This document shows positions 19,801 to 28,659 of a DNA stretch of 64,000 bases, piece by piece; position 1 is the first letter of the stretch, and each line of letters starts with the position of its first letter. The notes under the pieces were generated by a model that worked only from the letters and a program-made list of their open reading frames with translations, did no database searches and was not told the origin of the DNA. Where the stretch lies: NCBI GenBank assembly GCA_963699175.1, contig OY969418.1:3224001-3288000 (forward strand), given 5' to 3'. A program made the translations under genes and the position numbers. The DNA comes from JACPYM01 sp963699175. GTDB lineage: Bacteria > Acidobacteriota > Blastocatellia > RBC074.

Positions 19801-20133
19801 CTGCTCGATCATCACCGCACCAGATTTGCCGTAAAGCTTCGCGCGCGTCTGCGCGCGGCGCACTTCCGTCTCTTCAAGTTGCTCGATGGCCTGCGCACGC
19901 GCGCCCAACGGAATGCTTTCGAGCGGATAGGCGCGTTGTTCGTAAAACCATGCTTCGGCTTCCGGCTTCGCACGCTCCTCTGTTTCTGCTTCGGCTTCCG
20001 ATTCAAACTCGCCTAGTTGATTGAAGTTCTGGCTCGTAAACGAGCCGATCAGAAAAGCCAGCAGGATCGTTAGTGGAATCAAACTGGTCAGACGACGGAT
20101 GGGTAGGGAACGCATACAACTTACTTGCTCCAT
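16849..20133 (-). CDS. Secreted BNR/sortilin-like beta-propeller protein with TIGR03437 C-terminal domain
   Basis: A 1,094-residue exported protein. A signal anchor lies at about residues 13-32 (SLIPLTILLAFLIGSF). The middle (about 110-830) has repeated BNR/VPS10-like blades with GVWKSTDNGARWT, LLKSVDGGHTWR, GVFRSTDDGNTW, RSIDGGQTW and VFETTDGGATW (S/T-x-D-G-G-x-T-W type Asp-box motifs). The last about 230 residues match the C-terminal domain TIGR03437, common in Solibacter-type acidobacterial exported proteins (VSSANFA, APLFFVSAQQINYQIP, VVLVLFGTGLR, LNFRLP). ATG at 20115 is an alternative start that still leaves a full signal sequence. Probable extracellular or surface protein; propellers of this type bind glycans or proteins, but no catalytic residues could be assigned. 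Confidence 0.88.
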   Translation of the reverse strand: MEQVSCMRSLPIRRLTSLIPLTILLAFLIGSFTSQNFNQLGEFESEAEAETEERAKPEAEAWFYEQRAYPLESIPLGARAQAIEQLEETEVRRAQTRAKLYGKSGAVMIEQSQPQWEALGPQPITNGQISGNRPVAGRTTAIALDPGYDGVNNQTLYIGAAQGGVWKSTDNGARWTPITDDQPSLAIGSIAIDPTNPNVIYVGTGEGNASGDSYYGAGLLKSVDGGHTWRVIEGPISTLNPAQPVFRSMAIMHIVIDPRNTQTLYLCTRTASISGPSGGTGVIAPGQRGVWKSTDGGNTWRNLDVTASNGSISANDLLIHPNDSNLLFAGMQARGIYRSRTGGEPGTWEQLGGGLPSASLSRIKLVVGPPIQPSTSPTLFAVMAHTNGDTLLGVFRSTDDGNTWTAVGSLPSSTGQTSYNLAFSVDPQNANILYFGMINFFRSIDGGQTWVNQINGNGGGGIHADQHASLIVPGKPNLFYIVNDGGVWRSENANNVNEPMGWVNLNSTLNTVQFQGVALHPTNPNLLIGGTQDNGTNRYSGNLAWTRIQSGDGGFVVIDQSNPDVVYHTFFNQNNANGTSPQIGPEISFNGGNSWARRGCFGCTAQMGGFNPADRVGFYAPMALHTGFTGAGGNVVYFGTHRLYRTANQGTTWRGLGPSTDGYGQDLSKGSGRISAISAQPKLDTSTDPPGETVWVGTSDGNVQVTTNAGKLADAVFTNVTKAPLPNRWVAAIEADPNEPKRAYVGYSGFNTGTPTTPGHIFVTDDLGQTWRDISGDLPDVPVTAIAVDPTQTGTLYIGTDLGVFETTDGGATWVRLGNGMPRVATFMVRYQAATRSLVVATHGRGMYRMRLAVPVVSVSSANFARNSLAVEGIASAFGVNLATRTEVAASLPLPTTLAGTTVRIADANGVERLAPLFFVSAQQINYQIPPDVAPGAITVTITSGDGSVSFGIERANSFAPSFFTANASGRGVPAGVGVRVSGGVQTFFAIARLDNSTNPPQFVPEAIDLGAANDQVVLVLFGTGLRRRPDLSGVDVTIGGSRVPADYAGETPGFVGLDQLNFRLPRTLAGRGEVDVTVNSSGVVSNTVRVSIK

Positions 20134-20498
20134 AATTTGTGGGATTGCTTTGCCACGCCAATTGGGGGGTTAGACGCTGCTAGTTTTCTGTGCCTTTGTT
20201 CGTTAGTTAAGCACCATAATGGTAGGACACCAATACGGCAAAAGTGATAGAGCGGCTACGCCGGATTATCTTGCGCAAAATTACCACCTGCGTGGACGGA
20301 GCTTTGAAACATCGTCAGCCGTGCTGGGGCAGCATGTTCGATTCGGCTACGCTGAAGCTTTGCTCGTCGCGTGTTTGGAGTACAAGCTTTGGCTTGCCAA
20401 TGAATTATGCGCATAATCAACCGGCAAGCTAAAGCTTGTACTCTAAACACCTGGCAAGCTAAGGCTTGTACTCTAAACACCTGAGCCTGAGCGAGCGC
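20134..20498. other. Intergenic region with 26-bp palindromic repeats
   Basis: No gene is apparent. The right half holds three copies of a 26-bp repeat and a 14-bp palindrome ATTATGCGCATAAT (20405-20418). Confidence 0.5.
20373..20478. repeat. Three copies of a 26-bp GTTTRGAGTACAAGCTT repeat
   Basis: One forward copy (20373-20398) faces two reverse copies (20423-20448 and 20453-20478) of GTTTGGAGTACAAGCTTTGG and its close variants, each itself partly palindromic (AAGCTT core, GGCAAGC end). The layout, one forward and two inverted copies between genes, is REP-like. Confidence 0.75.
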
Positions 20499-21374
20499 TC
20501 ACTTAAACCAGCGCAAATAATCCGGCAGCGAGTGCAACTGATCAACGTGATCGGGCGCAGAGTTGCCCGCAAAGCCTACCAACAAAAACTTGCCCGCTCG
20601 TACTTCGCTCAACTGCTGCGTGCCCATCGGCCCCCAGCGCAAGACCGCTTGGCGTTGCAAGCCTAACTGCGCCAGGAGCCAATCCGCCGTTTCCGTCGTG
20701 CTGGCAAAGGTGCCCGGAAAGATTTCCGAATGCGTGATGATCATCTGCTTGCGGCCCGCTACGGCATCGCGTGCGAAACGCAAAAAGATTTCCAGTTTGT
20801 CCGTCTCAATCTTGGATTCCTGCGGCCCCGGCTTTCCGTCAACATAGCCCGTGTGCAAGCCGTCAATCAGTAACACGCGATCAACGCGCGCGTAATTCGC
20901 CTGGACATTCAAAATCTCGCGCACCGCGCCGTAGCCTGCGCTCCACGCCGTCAGCGTCACGGGAGCGAACTTCAATGGCACTTTACTCTCGGCTTCATTC
21001 AACAAGCGCGCGAACAATTGTTCATCGCTGAAGGGCTTGGCATAAGCGCTCGAACCCGCACCGATTTGAATCGAGATGACCGCCGTGTCTACCAAACGCT
21101 CCGCCGCCACCTCCGGCAGCCACGTGCCGCCGTGAAAGTGAATGAAGAGTGGCGTCTGCGTTTTGAGTCGTAGCTTGGCCGGTATGAAGAGCGTGCCGAG
21201 TTCCAACTTCTCGCGCCGTCCGGCAGGCAACGATTCTTGTAGTCGCGCGTGTGACCGCGTGCGTTCGACCATCGGCGAGGGGTTCTGGCTCTGCTGAGCA
21301 AGCAGTGTCAGCGTGAATAGCGCGAGGACGATTGAGTGACGTATAGCCGGCAATAAAAAACCTGTATAGCTCAA
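20499..21374 (-). CDS. Secreted alpha/beta-hydrolase-like protein of unknown function
   Basis: A 291-residue protein with a TTG start and an N-terminal signal segment (IVLALFTLTLLAQQ). The core looks like an alpha/beta hydrolase: FIHFHGGTW (HGG oxyanion-type loop) near residues 79-87, a nucleophile-elbow-like TAWSAGYGAV near 143-152, an acidic turn VLLIDGLHTGY and a late His in DHVDQLHSL. The elbow departs from classic G-x-S-x-G in its first position. This would make it an exported esterase or peptidase, but no family was recognised. A G-rich stretch precedes the start. It lies downstream of a repeat cluster and points toward the propeller gene. Confidence 0.65.
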   Translation of the reverse strand: MSYTGFLLPAIRHSIVLALFTLTLLAQQSQNPSPMVERTRSHARLQESLPAGRREKLELGTLFIPAKLRLKTQTPLFIHFHGGTWLPEVAAERLVDTAVISIQIGAGSSAYAKPFSDEQLFARLLNEAESKVPLKFAPVTLTAWSAGYGAVREILNVQANYARVDRVLLIDGLHTGYVDGKPGPQESKIETDKLEIFLRFARDAVAGRKQMIITHSEIFPGTFASTTETADWLLAQLGLQRQAVLRWGPMGTQQLSEVRAGKFLLVGFAGNSAPDHVDQLHSLPDYLRWFK

Positions 21375-21504
21375 GCTGCCCCCCTATCTCATTTTAATCA
21401 ATCTTTTTTCGACCTTCACACGACAGCCCGCCTCTCATGCCGTGCGCCCCTGTAGCGCACACGTTTACATCGTCTTGCCTTGCAGGGCAAGCGAAGGAGG
21501 TTGT

Positions 21505-21840
21505 ATGCAAAAACGTTGGTTGAAAAATTTAGCCCTCATCACCGTGTTGACCTTGCTGCTTCCACTAACCAGTTTCGCACAAGGTTGGCCCCAAGACATC
21601 AACGCCCGCCAGCGCGAACAACAACAGCGCATCCGTGCGGGCATACACAACGGCGAATTGACGCGCTTCGAAGCCGCCCGGCTCCGAGCCGAAGAGGCGC
21701 GCATCCGCCGCGCCGAAGCCCGCGCCCGGCATTCGGGCGGCGTCTTCACGCCACGCGAGCGCGCCCGGATTCAGCGTGAGTTGAATCACGCCAGCCGCAA
21801 CATCCACCGGCAAGCTCACGATCCTCAGAATCGCTACTGA
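21505..21840 (+). CDS. Small secreted Arg-rich helical protein
   Basis: A 111-residue exported protein. The start is set by a strong ribosome site (GAAGGAGG at 21493-21500) five bases before ATG 21505; the open frame runs further upstream but without such a site. Signal peptide at residues 1-25 (ITVLTLLLPLTSFAQ). The mature part is helical and charged: INARQREQQQRIRAGIHNGEL, then two repeats of an EARRLRxEExRIRR type, and TPRERARIQRELNHASRNI followed by HRQAHD. Such proteins recur in Acidobacteria and other soil bacteria with no known function. A hairpin follows the stop. Confidence 0.8.
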   Translation: MQKRWLKNLALITVLTLLLPLTSFAQGWPQDINARQREQQQRIRAGIHNGELTRFEAARLRAEEARIRRAEARARHSGGVFTPRERARIQRELNHASRNIHRQAHDPQNRY

Positions 21841-21862
21841 AACACTCATCTGATCGCAAACG

Positions 21863-21889
21863 AAGCGCGGCATTCCCCCGCCGCGCTTT
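21863..21889 (+). terminator. Hairpin after the small secreted protein
   Basis: AAGCGCGGC (21863-21871) pairs with GCCGCGCTT (21880-21888), followed by a short T stretch. Confidence 0.6.
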
Positions 21890-22017
21890 GGCCGCTTTCC
21901 ATCAACTGAGCCTTACGCCTTCATAATTCGGCAATGCGCCTCACGCGCAGCTTGTCGTCTTCTGCGGCAACGCGCTAGCATACGCCGTCATCTCCCTAAC
22001 AGCGAAGGAAACAACCG

Positions 22018-22878
22018 ATGGAACCCATCTCGCATTATTTCTACTCACACCGGCTCAAGCTGCAATTCTGGGATTGGGGCACGGAGGGCAAGCCGACTTT
22101 GTTGCTGGTACACGGCGGCCTCGATCACGCGCGCAATTGGGATTGGGTGGCGCGGGCGCTGCGCGACGATTTCCACGTCTACGCGCTCGACCTGCGCGGG
22201 CACGGCAACAGCGCGCAAGCGCCGGGCGCGCTTTATTCGATTGCCGAGCACGTCCTCGACCTATCGGCGCTGGCCGACATCATCAACGATTTTCCGATCT
22301 ACATCATCGGCCACTCGCTCGGCGGCATTATCACGCTGCATTACGCGGGCGTCTTTCCTGAACGTGTAAAAAAGGCCGTCGTCATTGAAGGTTTAGGCCC
22401 GCCACCCCGCCATCCCATTTATAAACCGGCGCACGAACGCATGCGCGATTGGATCGAAGGCGTGCGCAAGACTGAGAAGCGCGAGCCACACTCATATCCC
22501 GATCTGCAATCCGCCGTCGCGCGGATGAAAGAGGCCAACCCGCATCTGTCCGATGAAGTCGCGCAGCATTTGACGTTGCACGGCACGAATTGGAACTCGG
22601 ATGGCTCGCTCGTGTGGAAGTTCGACAACTTCGCGCGCAGCTTCCCGCCCTACGGCACAAACATCGAAGACGCGCGCCAGATTTTCAGTCAGATCATTTG
22701 CCCTATATTGTTGTTTTGGGGAATGGAAAGTTGGGCCACCGATCCGAGCAGCGATGGGCGCGCGAATGTCATCAAGCATCATCGCTTGGTCAAAGTGCCC
22801 AACGCCGGGCATTGGGTGCATCACGATCAGTTGGAATTATTCCTGAGCGAGACGAAGAAGTTTTTGGCCGAAGAGTAG
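22018..22878 (+). CDS. Alpha/beta hydrolase
   Basis: A 286-residue cytosolic alpha/beta hydrolase. The oxyanion HGG is at residues 32-34, the DLRGHGNS motif near 58-65, the nucleophile Ser100 in GHSLGG, and the final His near 265 in NAGHWVHHDQ. The cap region (about 130-210) is helical. It resembles haloperoxidase, MhpC and lactone-hydrolase relatives; the substrate cannot be read from sequence. GAAGGAAA lies about 7 bases before the ATG. It is followed after 23 bases by a TPR gene on the same strand, so they may share a transcript. Confidence 0.88.
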   Translation: MEPISHYFYSHRLKLQFWDWGTEGKPTLLLVHGGLDHARNWDWVARALRDDFHVYALDLRGHGNSAQAPGALYSIAEHVLDLSALADIINDFPIYIIGHSLGGIITLHYAGVFPERVKKAVVIEGLGPPPRHPIYKPAHERMRDWIEGVRKTEKREPHSYPDLQSAVARMKEANPHLSDEVAQHLTLHGTNWNSDGSLVWKFDNFARSFPPYGTNIEDARQIFSQIICPILLFWGMESWATDPSSDGRANVIKHHRLVKVPNAGHWVHHDQLELFLSETKKFLAEE

Positions 22879-22901
22879 CCTGCTTACTTCCAGGACGAGT
22901 T

Positions 22902-24104
22902 ATGCGTTTACCGCCATTTCGTTTTGCCCAAATCATTTGTGCCACAACTTTGCTACTGCTCTGCTGCTGCGCGGTCGCTGCACAAGCTCCGCCGACAATT
23001 CAATTCTTCGTGCCGGGTGGCAACCTACCAGCGCGTCCATTGCGCTTCACACTCATTTTCCCGGACGGTCACCAGGAAATTGTTTCCACTGATGCCAAAG
23101 GCAAATTCTCATTGACCAATGACCAAGTGCATGAGGGCGATTACGGTCTCTACGTCGAAGGCGACAAGCGTACGTTTGAGCAAACTGAGCTACGCCTCAC
23201 CAAGCTGCGTAGCGCAGCCAGCTACCTGCCCGTCTTTTTGCGCCCACTGCGCGGCGCTGCACCACCAAAGGCTACGATGGATGTGGCTGAATACGACGCG
23301 AAGGCGCCGGCAGAGGCGCGCGCAGCCTATGAGCAGGCGTTGAGATTGGTCAATGAAGGCAAGTCGAACGAGGCAATCAGCGAATTCACGCGCGCTTTGG
23401 CGCTTTACCCGCAGCACCTGCGTGCGCTCAACGAACTGGGTGTGCTTTATCTGAAATCGAACCGGTTCGATGAAGCCGCCGCCGCATTTACGCAGGCGCT
23501 CAGCTTGAACACGCGCTTTCATCTGCCGCGTCTGAACCTCGCGCTCCTGCGCCATCGGCAAGGGCGCGACGACGAAGCCATCCAATTATTCAATCAGTTG
23601 TTGCAGGATCAGCCCACGCTTTCTGCCACGCGCGTCACTTATGCCGAAGCGCTCATGGCCACGCAACAATGGGACGAAGCTGAACAGCAATTGCGCGAGG
23701 CGCTCAAAGATACGAAGCTAGCGACCGCCGAGCGCACAGACGCGCATTTGAAACTGGGTGCGAAATTGCATCGCGACACGCGCTACGAAGCTGCCGCAAC
23801 GGAATTGGAGAAGGCCCTTGCGCTTAGCCCACAGTCGGCAATGGGGCGGCTTTATCTGGGCGCAGCACTGATACAAATGAAGAAACTGCCCGAAGCTGAA
23901 CGCGAGTTGTTGAAAGCGTATGAATTGGGCGGCAAGTCCGTCAGCGCAGCACAACTCCTACTCGGCGAGCTTTATTACAATCAGCAAAAATACGAAGCCA
24001 CCCTGCGCGCTTTCGAGCAATACCTCGCCGACGTTCCCAATGCGCCAAACATAGCTCAGGTAAGGCAAGCGATTGAGCAAGTCAAAGCGCTACTGAAGAA
24101 GTAA
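22902..24104 (+). CDS. Secreted tetratricopeptide repeat protein
   Basis: A 400-residue protein beginning MRLPPFRFAQII with a signal peptide (LLLLCCCAVAAQA). Residues about 30-125 are a beta-rich region like a carboxypeptidase-regulatory or transthyretin-like fold (LRFTLIFPDGHQEIVSTDAKGKFSL). From about 145 to 395 there are consecutive TPRs, e.g. AYEQALRLVNEGKSNEAISE, LNELGVLYLKSNRFDEAAA, LNLALLRHRQGRDDEA. The open frame extends 104 codons further upstream, but that part overlaps the hydrolase gene in another frame and is not coding here. Probable periplasmic scaffold. Its TAA stop touches the 5-bp target duplication of a palindromic element. Confidence 0.85.
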   Translation: MRLPPFRFAQIICATTLLLLCCCAVAAQAPPTIQFFVPGGNLPARPLRFTLIFPDGHQEIVSTDAKGKFSLTNDQVHEGDYGLYVEGDKRTFEQTELRLTKLRSAASYLPVFLRPLRGAAPPKATMDVAEYDAKAPAEARAAYEQALRLVNEGKSNEAISEFTRALALYPQHLRALNELGVLYLKSNRFDEAAAAFTQALSLNTRFHLPRLNLALLRHRQGRDDEAIQLFNQLLQDQPTLSATRVTYAEALMATQQWDEAEQQLREALKDTKLATAERTDAHLKLGAKLHRDTRYEAAATELEKALALSPQSAMGRLYLGAALIQMKKLPEAERELLKAYELGGKSVSAAQLLLGELYYNQQKYEATLRAFEQYLADVPNAPNIAQVRQAIEQVKALLKK

Positions 24105-24107
24105 GTA

Positions 24108-24426
24108 ACTGATGTTACGCAGCGCGGAAAATCGTTTTAGGTTTGACGCCCTTCTCAGCACCGGAGGCGCGGTCGGAAATTAGCCGGTGGTGGAGCAAAG
24201 CGTAACCACCGGAAAGTCGAACGCCGCAATCTCGCGTCCCGGATGGGACGCTGGACAGACATTGATTTCGCGCCAATTGTCTATCCTGCGCCCCTACTGG
24301 GGCGCGGTTACTTGACGCGTGTTACCGGTGGTTTCACTTCGTTCCACCACCGGCTAATTTCCGCTGTGCCTCCGGCACAAAAACATGTCAATTCCAAACT
24401 CGACTTTCTTACTGCGTAACATCAGT
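24108..24426. mobile_element. MITE-like palindromic element A
   Basis: A 319-bp unit with perfect 15-bp terminal inverted repeats ACTGATGTTACGCAG (24108-24122) and CTGCGTAACATCAGT (24412-24426), flanked by AAGTA on both sides (24103-24107, 24427-24431). The body is bounded by ATTAGCCGGTGGT... and ...ACCACCGGCTAAT and holds GC-rich hairpins (CGTCCCGGATGGGACG; CGCCCCTACTGGGGCG). The same body plan occurs in element C at 48497-50036 with different outer repeats. No coding capacity. Confidence 0.75.
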
Positions 24427-24476
24427 AAGTAAGGACAAGCCGAAAACAGCGGCACCGGCCTTCCCGACCTAAACAA

Positions 24477-24516
24477 AAAGCGACGCGGCAACCTTTACAG
24501 GTTACCGCGTCGCTTT
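24477..24516 (-). terminator. Terminator of TonB receptor 3
   Basis: An 18-bp stem with one mismatch (AAAGCGACGCGGCAACCT / AGGTTACCGCGTCGCTTT) with T-tracts on both strands; it lies 21 bases after the receptor stop and can act in both directions. Confidence 0.85.
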
Positions 24517-24537
24517 ATTTGCCAAGAAGCTGTTGGC

Positions 24538-27500
24538 CTAGAAACGGAAGCGCAGACCGAATTCGATCTGGCGCGGGTCAATGGCAAACCCGTTGATGAC
24601 GCCGAAAGTCGCCGGGCTATCAATGTTCAAAGTCGGATCGCTCGGTTGGAAATGGTTCAGCACATTGGCGAACTGTGCGCTGAAGGTCATGCCCATCCGC
24701 TCGGTGAACTTGATGTCTTTGGCAACGCTCAGGTCGAGGTTCCAGCGCGGCAAACCGCGGATTGGCCCCGCGCCCCCACCACGATGGTCGAGACCCAGCA
24801 CCAGCCGCCGGAATTGCGAGTAGACCTCGTCCGGGTTGGTAAACATGTTGATACCCGTGCCCCGGCTGACCGTTGGGTTGGTGTTCAACCCAACCGTCCC
24901 GTTCAGCACGAGATCCTTGTGCGCCGTGTTGCCACCCGTGTACTCCTTGGCAAACGGGGCGTTTTCCCAACTGCTACCCGAACTGCAATTCATTTCGCCG
25001 AACGACTGGCAGTTGGCGCTGAAGGTCACGCGCAACGGCAAGCCACTCTGCGCGGTGATGAGCGGCGAGACTGACCAGCCACCCAGCACACGACCCACGA
25101 AGCCTTTCTGGTTCTTGTAGAACGGCATGTCGTAGACCACTGAAAGGTTGTAGAGGAAGCGGATGTCAAAATCCTGCACCCCGTAGTTCGCCTCGATGTC
25201 CCACGGGTCAACGACGCTGCGGGAACTCCGGGCATGAATCTCAGCCCCTGTCCCCAGTGTGTGGCTCCAGGTGAAGTTGGAGCGCGCCGTCAGACCTTTC
25301 CAGTCACGAATCGTCAATCCAACAAAAGCGGCGTTGTAGTTCCCGTGGCCCAAGCTGGTGTTCATAAAAATGGACCGCAACTGCGAGCAAACGGGCACCA
25401 ACGTCGTCGGATTGATCGTGGAGACCAACGAATTGGCGCAGGTCGAGCTAAAGGCTAGCGTGCGGCCCAGCGTCCACGACGATTGGTTCGAGAGATTAGT
25501 CCAGAGGTTGTAGACCTGAGTGTTCACGATGGCAGCGCGTTGGTTCGCCACCACTGCCGCCGTACAACTGGCGAAGTTCCGGCAGTAAGCCGAAGTCTGT
25601 CCGCCCAGCGCCGATTCGAACCACGGCTGCGTGGCAGCCGTCCCACCAGCAGCGAGCGCGGTGTAGACCTTGGCAAAGGCGTCAGAGAAGCTCTGGCCGT
25701 TCAAAGTCGTCATGTGCGGCACCGCGTCCAGATCAATCTGTTGCCAGTCGTTCCCGCTGCGCCGTCCGATGTAACCGAGTTCCAATACGACCTTGCGCGA
25801 AATCAACTCACGCTGAATCGTAAAATCGAACTGGTCTGAAAAGTTGGGTTTATGTTTCGGGTCGAGCGCTGAGCCGTCACCCGCCGGGGTGTTGCCACCC
25901 ACACCGGGGAAGAACGGTTGCGCTAAAGTTGCCGAGGCACTGGGCAGCGGTGCGATCAAGCCGTCAGTCCCGGCGCGGAAAGCCGTCAGCGGATTGGCAC
26001 CACCAGCGCCGAGACACTGGCTGCCGTTGACTGCTGCACCCGCACGCACCGCGCCTTCGCAAGACACGGCCTGCAACAGCCCCGTGCCGAGCAGTGGTAC
26101 CAGCACCAACTCCACGCCATTCAACCGGCCGTAAATGCGGCTGTAGCCACCACGGATGACCGTTTGGTTTTGACCAAAGACCTTGCTCAGCGGGCCACTC
26201 TTAAAGCTGGGAGTCCAGGCCGCCGCGACGCGCGGACTGAAGCCGCCGTAGAAAGGATCGAAGGGATATTTCCGGCCACCGCCGACGTTTGGCACGGTGG
26301 CAAACCCAAGCACGGGGTTGAAGACCTGTCCGGCCAACGCTGCCTTCTTCCGCTGGGCTAGAAAATCTTCCGACACGATTGGGCTACCCGCTTGATCCAC
26401 CAGCATGACCTGTTTCCCGTCAAGCTCGTAGGGCGGCATCGAGAGCGTATAGCCGAGACCGTAGGTTAGCGTAAAGGTCGGCTTCATGCGCCACGTGTCA
26501 CTGAAATAGGCGTTGTAGCTCGGCACGATGCTCTTATCGAAGGCTGGCGTCCCCAGCGGCTGCAAGTTCAGTTGCGGGCCGCTGCGGGTATAGACGACTT
26601 GCGGCAAGGTGACCAGACCCAGCGCCTGTGCGTACAGATTGTCCCAGTTGCTTTGCTGGGTGCTGGGCAAGCCAGCCGGGCGATAACTGATGCCACCCGC
26701 AGTCATCGTCAGCCCTGACACTGCGCTGCCGCCTTGAATCACGTAGGTCGTCGCGGCCATCGTGGATTGCCCGTTGTCATTGCGCTGGTGATACATGAAA
26801 TTGCGCTGGTACGAGCCGCCGAACTGGAACAGGTGATTCCCATCAACCTTGGTCAGGTCATCGCGCAACGTATGATCCTGGCCGTCCCAGAAACGTGTGC
26901 GGGCATTCTGCGCGTTCACATTGTACGGGATCAGCGCGTTCACCGATTCGCCGCCGATTTCGAGCGCCCCACCGAGGCCGGGCAATTGTGGCGGCGCTCC
27001 GGCAGTTGACCATTCCCAGAAGTTCCGCAGGTAATTCCAGCGGAAGTCATTCGTCAGCGTGGGGCTGATGGTGGTCGTCAAGCCCACGACGTAATAGGAA
27101 GGCTTCTGCGCGCGCGGGGCGGTAGAGACCGCTTGTCCCAGGCTCCCGCCCAACAGGCCGCCGACGTCATATTGGGTGTTGGCCAATTGATTGAGCCGGT
27201 AGTAACGATAGCTAGCCATAAAGCGCCAGTTCGGCCCAAAATCATGATCGAGTCGGCCAACGAGGAAGTCTGAATCCTGCGGCAGGCGAATCGGCGCGCG
27301 ATAACCCTGGGTGTTGAACTGGTCGCCGCCCGAAGGATTGTTAGGCAGCGGCATAAACTTTGACCAAATTTGATTCACCAGTGGATTCAGGCCGATGCCG
27401 CGCGGGTCGCAAGCCAGGTTGCCCGCCGCTCCACAGATGTTGGCGGGTTGATAGGTGACGCCGTTAACAGTCACCGCAGTCGGGTTGATGTTGTAGGGTA

Positions 27501-28659
27501 TCCACGCTCCTACTGCGTAGGTGACGCCATTCAATGTTACGGGCGCTGCGCCAGTGCCGCTGTTCTGAACCTGAATCACGCCCGCGCGCAGGAGCGCCGA
27601 AGGCACCACTTTTTCAATCGTCGTGCCTTGCGGAAAACGACGGCCTTCGTAGTTGGCGAAAATGTAAGTCTTCCCACCCCAAAATTCCGGAGTGATGGGA
27701 CCGCCTGCGGAAGCGCCGAAGCGGTTCTGATGGCTCGAAGGCAGCTTGATGCCTGTGCGGTTATTCGTCCAGGTGTTGGCTCCGAAGTTGCTACCGAAGT
27801 AGTACTCGTAAGCCGAGCCATGCCATTGATTGGTGCCGCGCTTGGTCACCATCTGGACTTGGCCGCCAGCCGCGCCATTGAAGTCGGCTGTCTGGTTGTT
27901 GGTGGCGACTCTGAATTCCTCGATACTCTCAGCCGGTGTCGGTAACACACCAGAGGGCGTGCCGCCTGCCGCCGCTGAACCGATAAAGCCCGCCGCTTGC
28001 GTGTAGACGTTCTGCGTGCCGTCCATATCGCTGCTGTTATTGCCGCCGTCGAGCTGATAGGTGTTTTGGTCGTTGACTGCACCTGCCACGCTGCCGCCCG
28101 GTGTCACGGCTGGCTGCAAAATAAACAACGCATTGGCATCGCGCCCGAGGTTGGTCAGCAACTCCAATTGCTTGCCGGAAATCGTCGTCCCGACCGAAGC
28201 GTTCGATGTTTGCAATTCGGCGCCCGCCGCCGTCACCACGACAGTTTCCGACACGTTGCCGACTTGTAGTGTGACGTTGACGGTCAGCACCAAGCCGACT
28301 GTCACTTTCTCCCCGGTCAGTTTTGCCCGGACAAAGCCTGACTTGCTGACGAACATGTCGTAGAGACCGGGCGGCACATTGACAAAGGTGTAACGTCCAG
28401 CCTCGTTGCTGACGGTCTTCAATTCGGCATTCGTCGCGGTGTCGTGCAACGTTACTGCTGCGCCCGCCACGGCATCGCCCTGCGCGTCTGTAACCTGGCC
28501 TGAGACCGTGCCTGTCGAGGTTGATTGCGCGCGGACTGGCGTCGCGTTGGGGCTAAGCAAGAACCCCAGGCCAACAGCCAATAACGCAAGGAAGAACGAA
28601 GACACAGCTAGCTTACTGAGCTTGTAGCTGCGCTGCTTTACTGAACGAGTGTGTCGCAT
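24538..28659 (-). CDS. TonB-dependent receptor with carboxypeptidase-regulatory-like domain (3)
   Basis: A 1,373-residue outer-membrane receptor. ATG 28659 is chosen because AGGAGG lies 5 bases before it; the longer frame from GTG 28665 would overlap that site. A long basic N-region and a hydrophobic core (FFLALLAVGLGFLLSP) form the signal. CarboxypepD_reg-like domain at about 53-135 (VSGQVTDAQGDAVAGAAV), plug with LTNLGRDANALFILQPAV and TYQLDGGNNSSDMDGTQNVY, barrel ending EFGLRFRF. It is more distant from receptors 1 and 2 than they are from each other by motif wording. Its own terminator follows. Confidence 0.92.
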   Translation of the reverse strand: MRHTRSVKQRSYKLSKLAVSSFFLALLAVGLGFLLSPNATPVRAQSTSTGTVSGQVTDAQGDAVAGAAVTLHDTATNAELKTVSNEAGRYTFVNVPPGLYDMFVSKSGFVRAKLTGEKVTVGLVLTVNVTLQVGNVSETVVVTAAGAELQTSNASVGTTISGKQLELLTNLGRDANALFILQPAVTPGGSVAGAVNDQNTYQLDGGNNSSDMDGTQNVYTQAAGFIGSAAAGGTPSGVLPTPAESIEEFRVATNNQTADFNGAAGGQVQMVTKRGTNQWHGSAYEYYFGSNFGANTWTNNRTGIKLPSSHQNRFGASAGGPITPEFWGGKTYIFANYEGRRFPQGTTIEKVVPSALLRAGVIQVQNSGTGAAPVTLNGVTYAVGAWIPYNINPTAVTVNGVTYQPANICGAAGNLACDPRGIGLNPLVNQIWSKFMPLPNNPSGGDQFNTQGYRAPIRLPQDSDFLVGRLDHDFGPNWRFMASYRYYRLNQLANTQYDVGGLLGGSLGQAVSTAPRAQKPSYYVVGLTTTISPTLTNDFRWNYLRNFWEWSTAGAPPQLPGLGGALEIGGESVNALIPYNVNAQNARTRFWDGQDHTLRDDLTKVDGNHLFQFGGSYQRNFMYHQRNDNGQSTMAATTYVIQGGSAVSGLTMTAGGISYRPAGLPSTQQSNWDNLYAQALGLVTLPQVVYTRSGPQLNLQPLGTPAFDKSIVPSYNAYFSDTWRMKPTFTLTYGLGYTLSMPPYELDGKQVMLVDQAGSPIVSEDFLAQRKKAALAGQVFNPVLGFATVPNVGGGRKYPFDPFYGGFSPRVAAAWTPSFKSGPLSKVFGQNQTVIRGGYSRIYGRLNGVELVLVPLLGTGLLQAVSCEGAVRAGAAVNGSQCLGAGGANPLTAFRAGTDGLIAPLPSASATLAQPFFPGVGGNTPAGDGSALDPKHKPNFSDQFDFTIQRELISRKVVLELGYIGRRSGNDWQQIDLDAVPHMTTLNGQSFSDAFAKVYTALAAGGTAATQPWFESALGGQTSAYCRNFASCTAAVVANQRAAIVNTQVYNLWTNLSNQSSWTLGRTLAFSSTCANSLVSTINPTTLVPVCSQLRSIFMNTSLGHGNYNAAFVGLTIRDWKGLTARSNFTWSHTLGTGAEIHARSSRSVVDPWDIEANYGVQDFDIRFLYNLSVVYDMPFYKNQKGFVGRVLGGWSVSPLITAQSGLPLRVTFSANCQSFGEMNCSSGSSWENAPFAKEYTGGNTAHKDLVLNGTVGLNTNPTVSRGTGINMFTNPDEVYSQFRRLVLGLDHRGGGAGPIRGLPRWNLDLSVAKDIKFTERMGMTFSAQFANVLNHFQPSDPTLNIDSPATFGVINGFAIDPRQIEFGLRFRF

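Noticed and set aside
18979..20016. A 345-residue Arg/His-rich open frame on the plus strand
   Set aside because: Antisense to the propeller protein gene; composition typical of a shadow frame.
22590..22901. N-terminal extension of the secreted TPR protein
   Set aside because: It overlaps the alpha/beta hydrolase in another frame; a signal peptide starts at ATG 22902.
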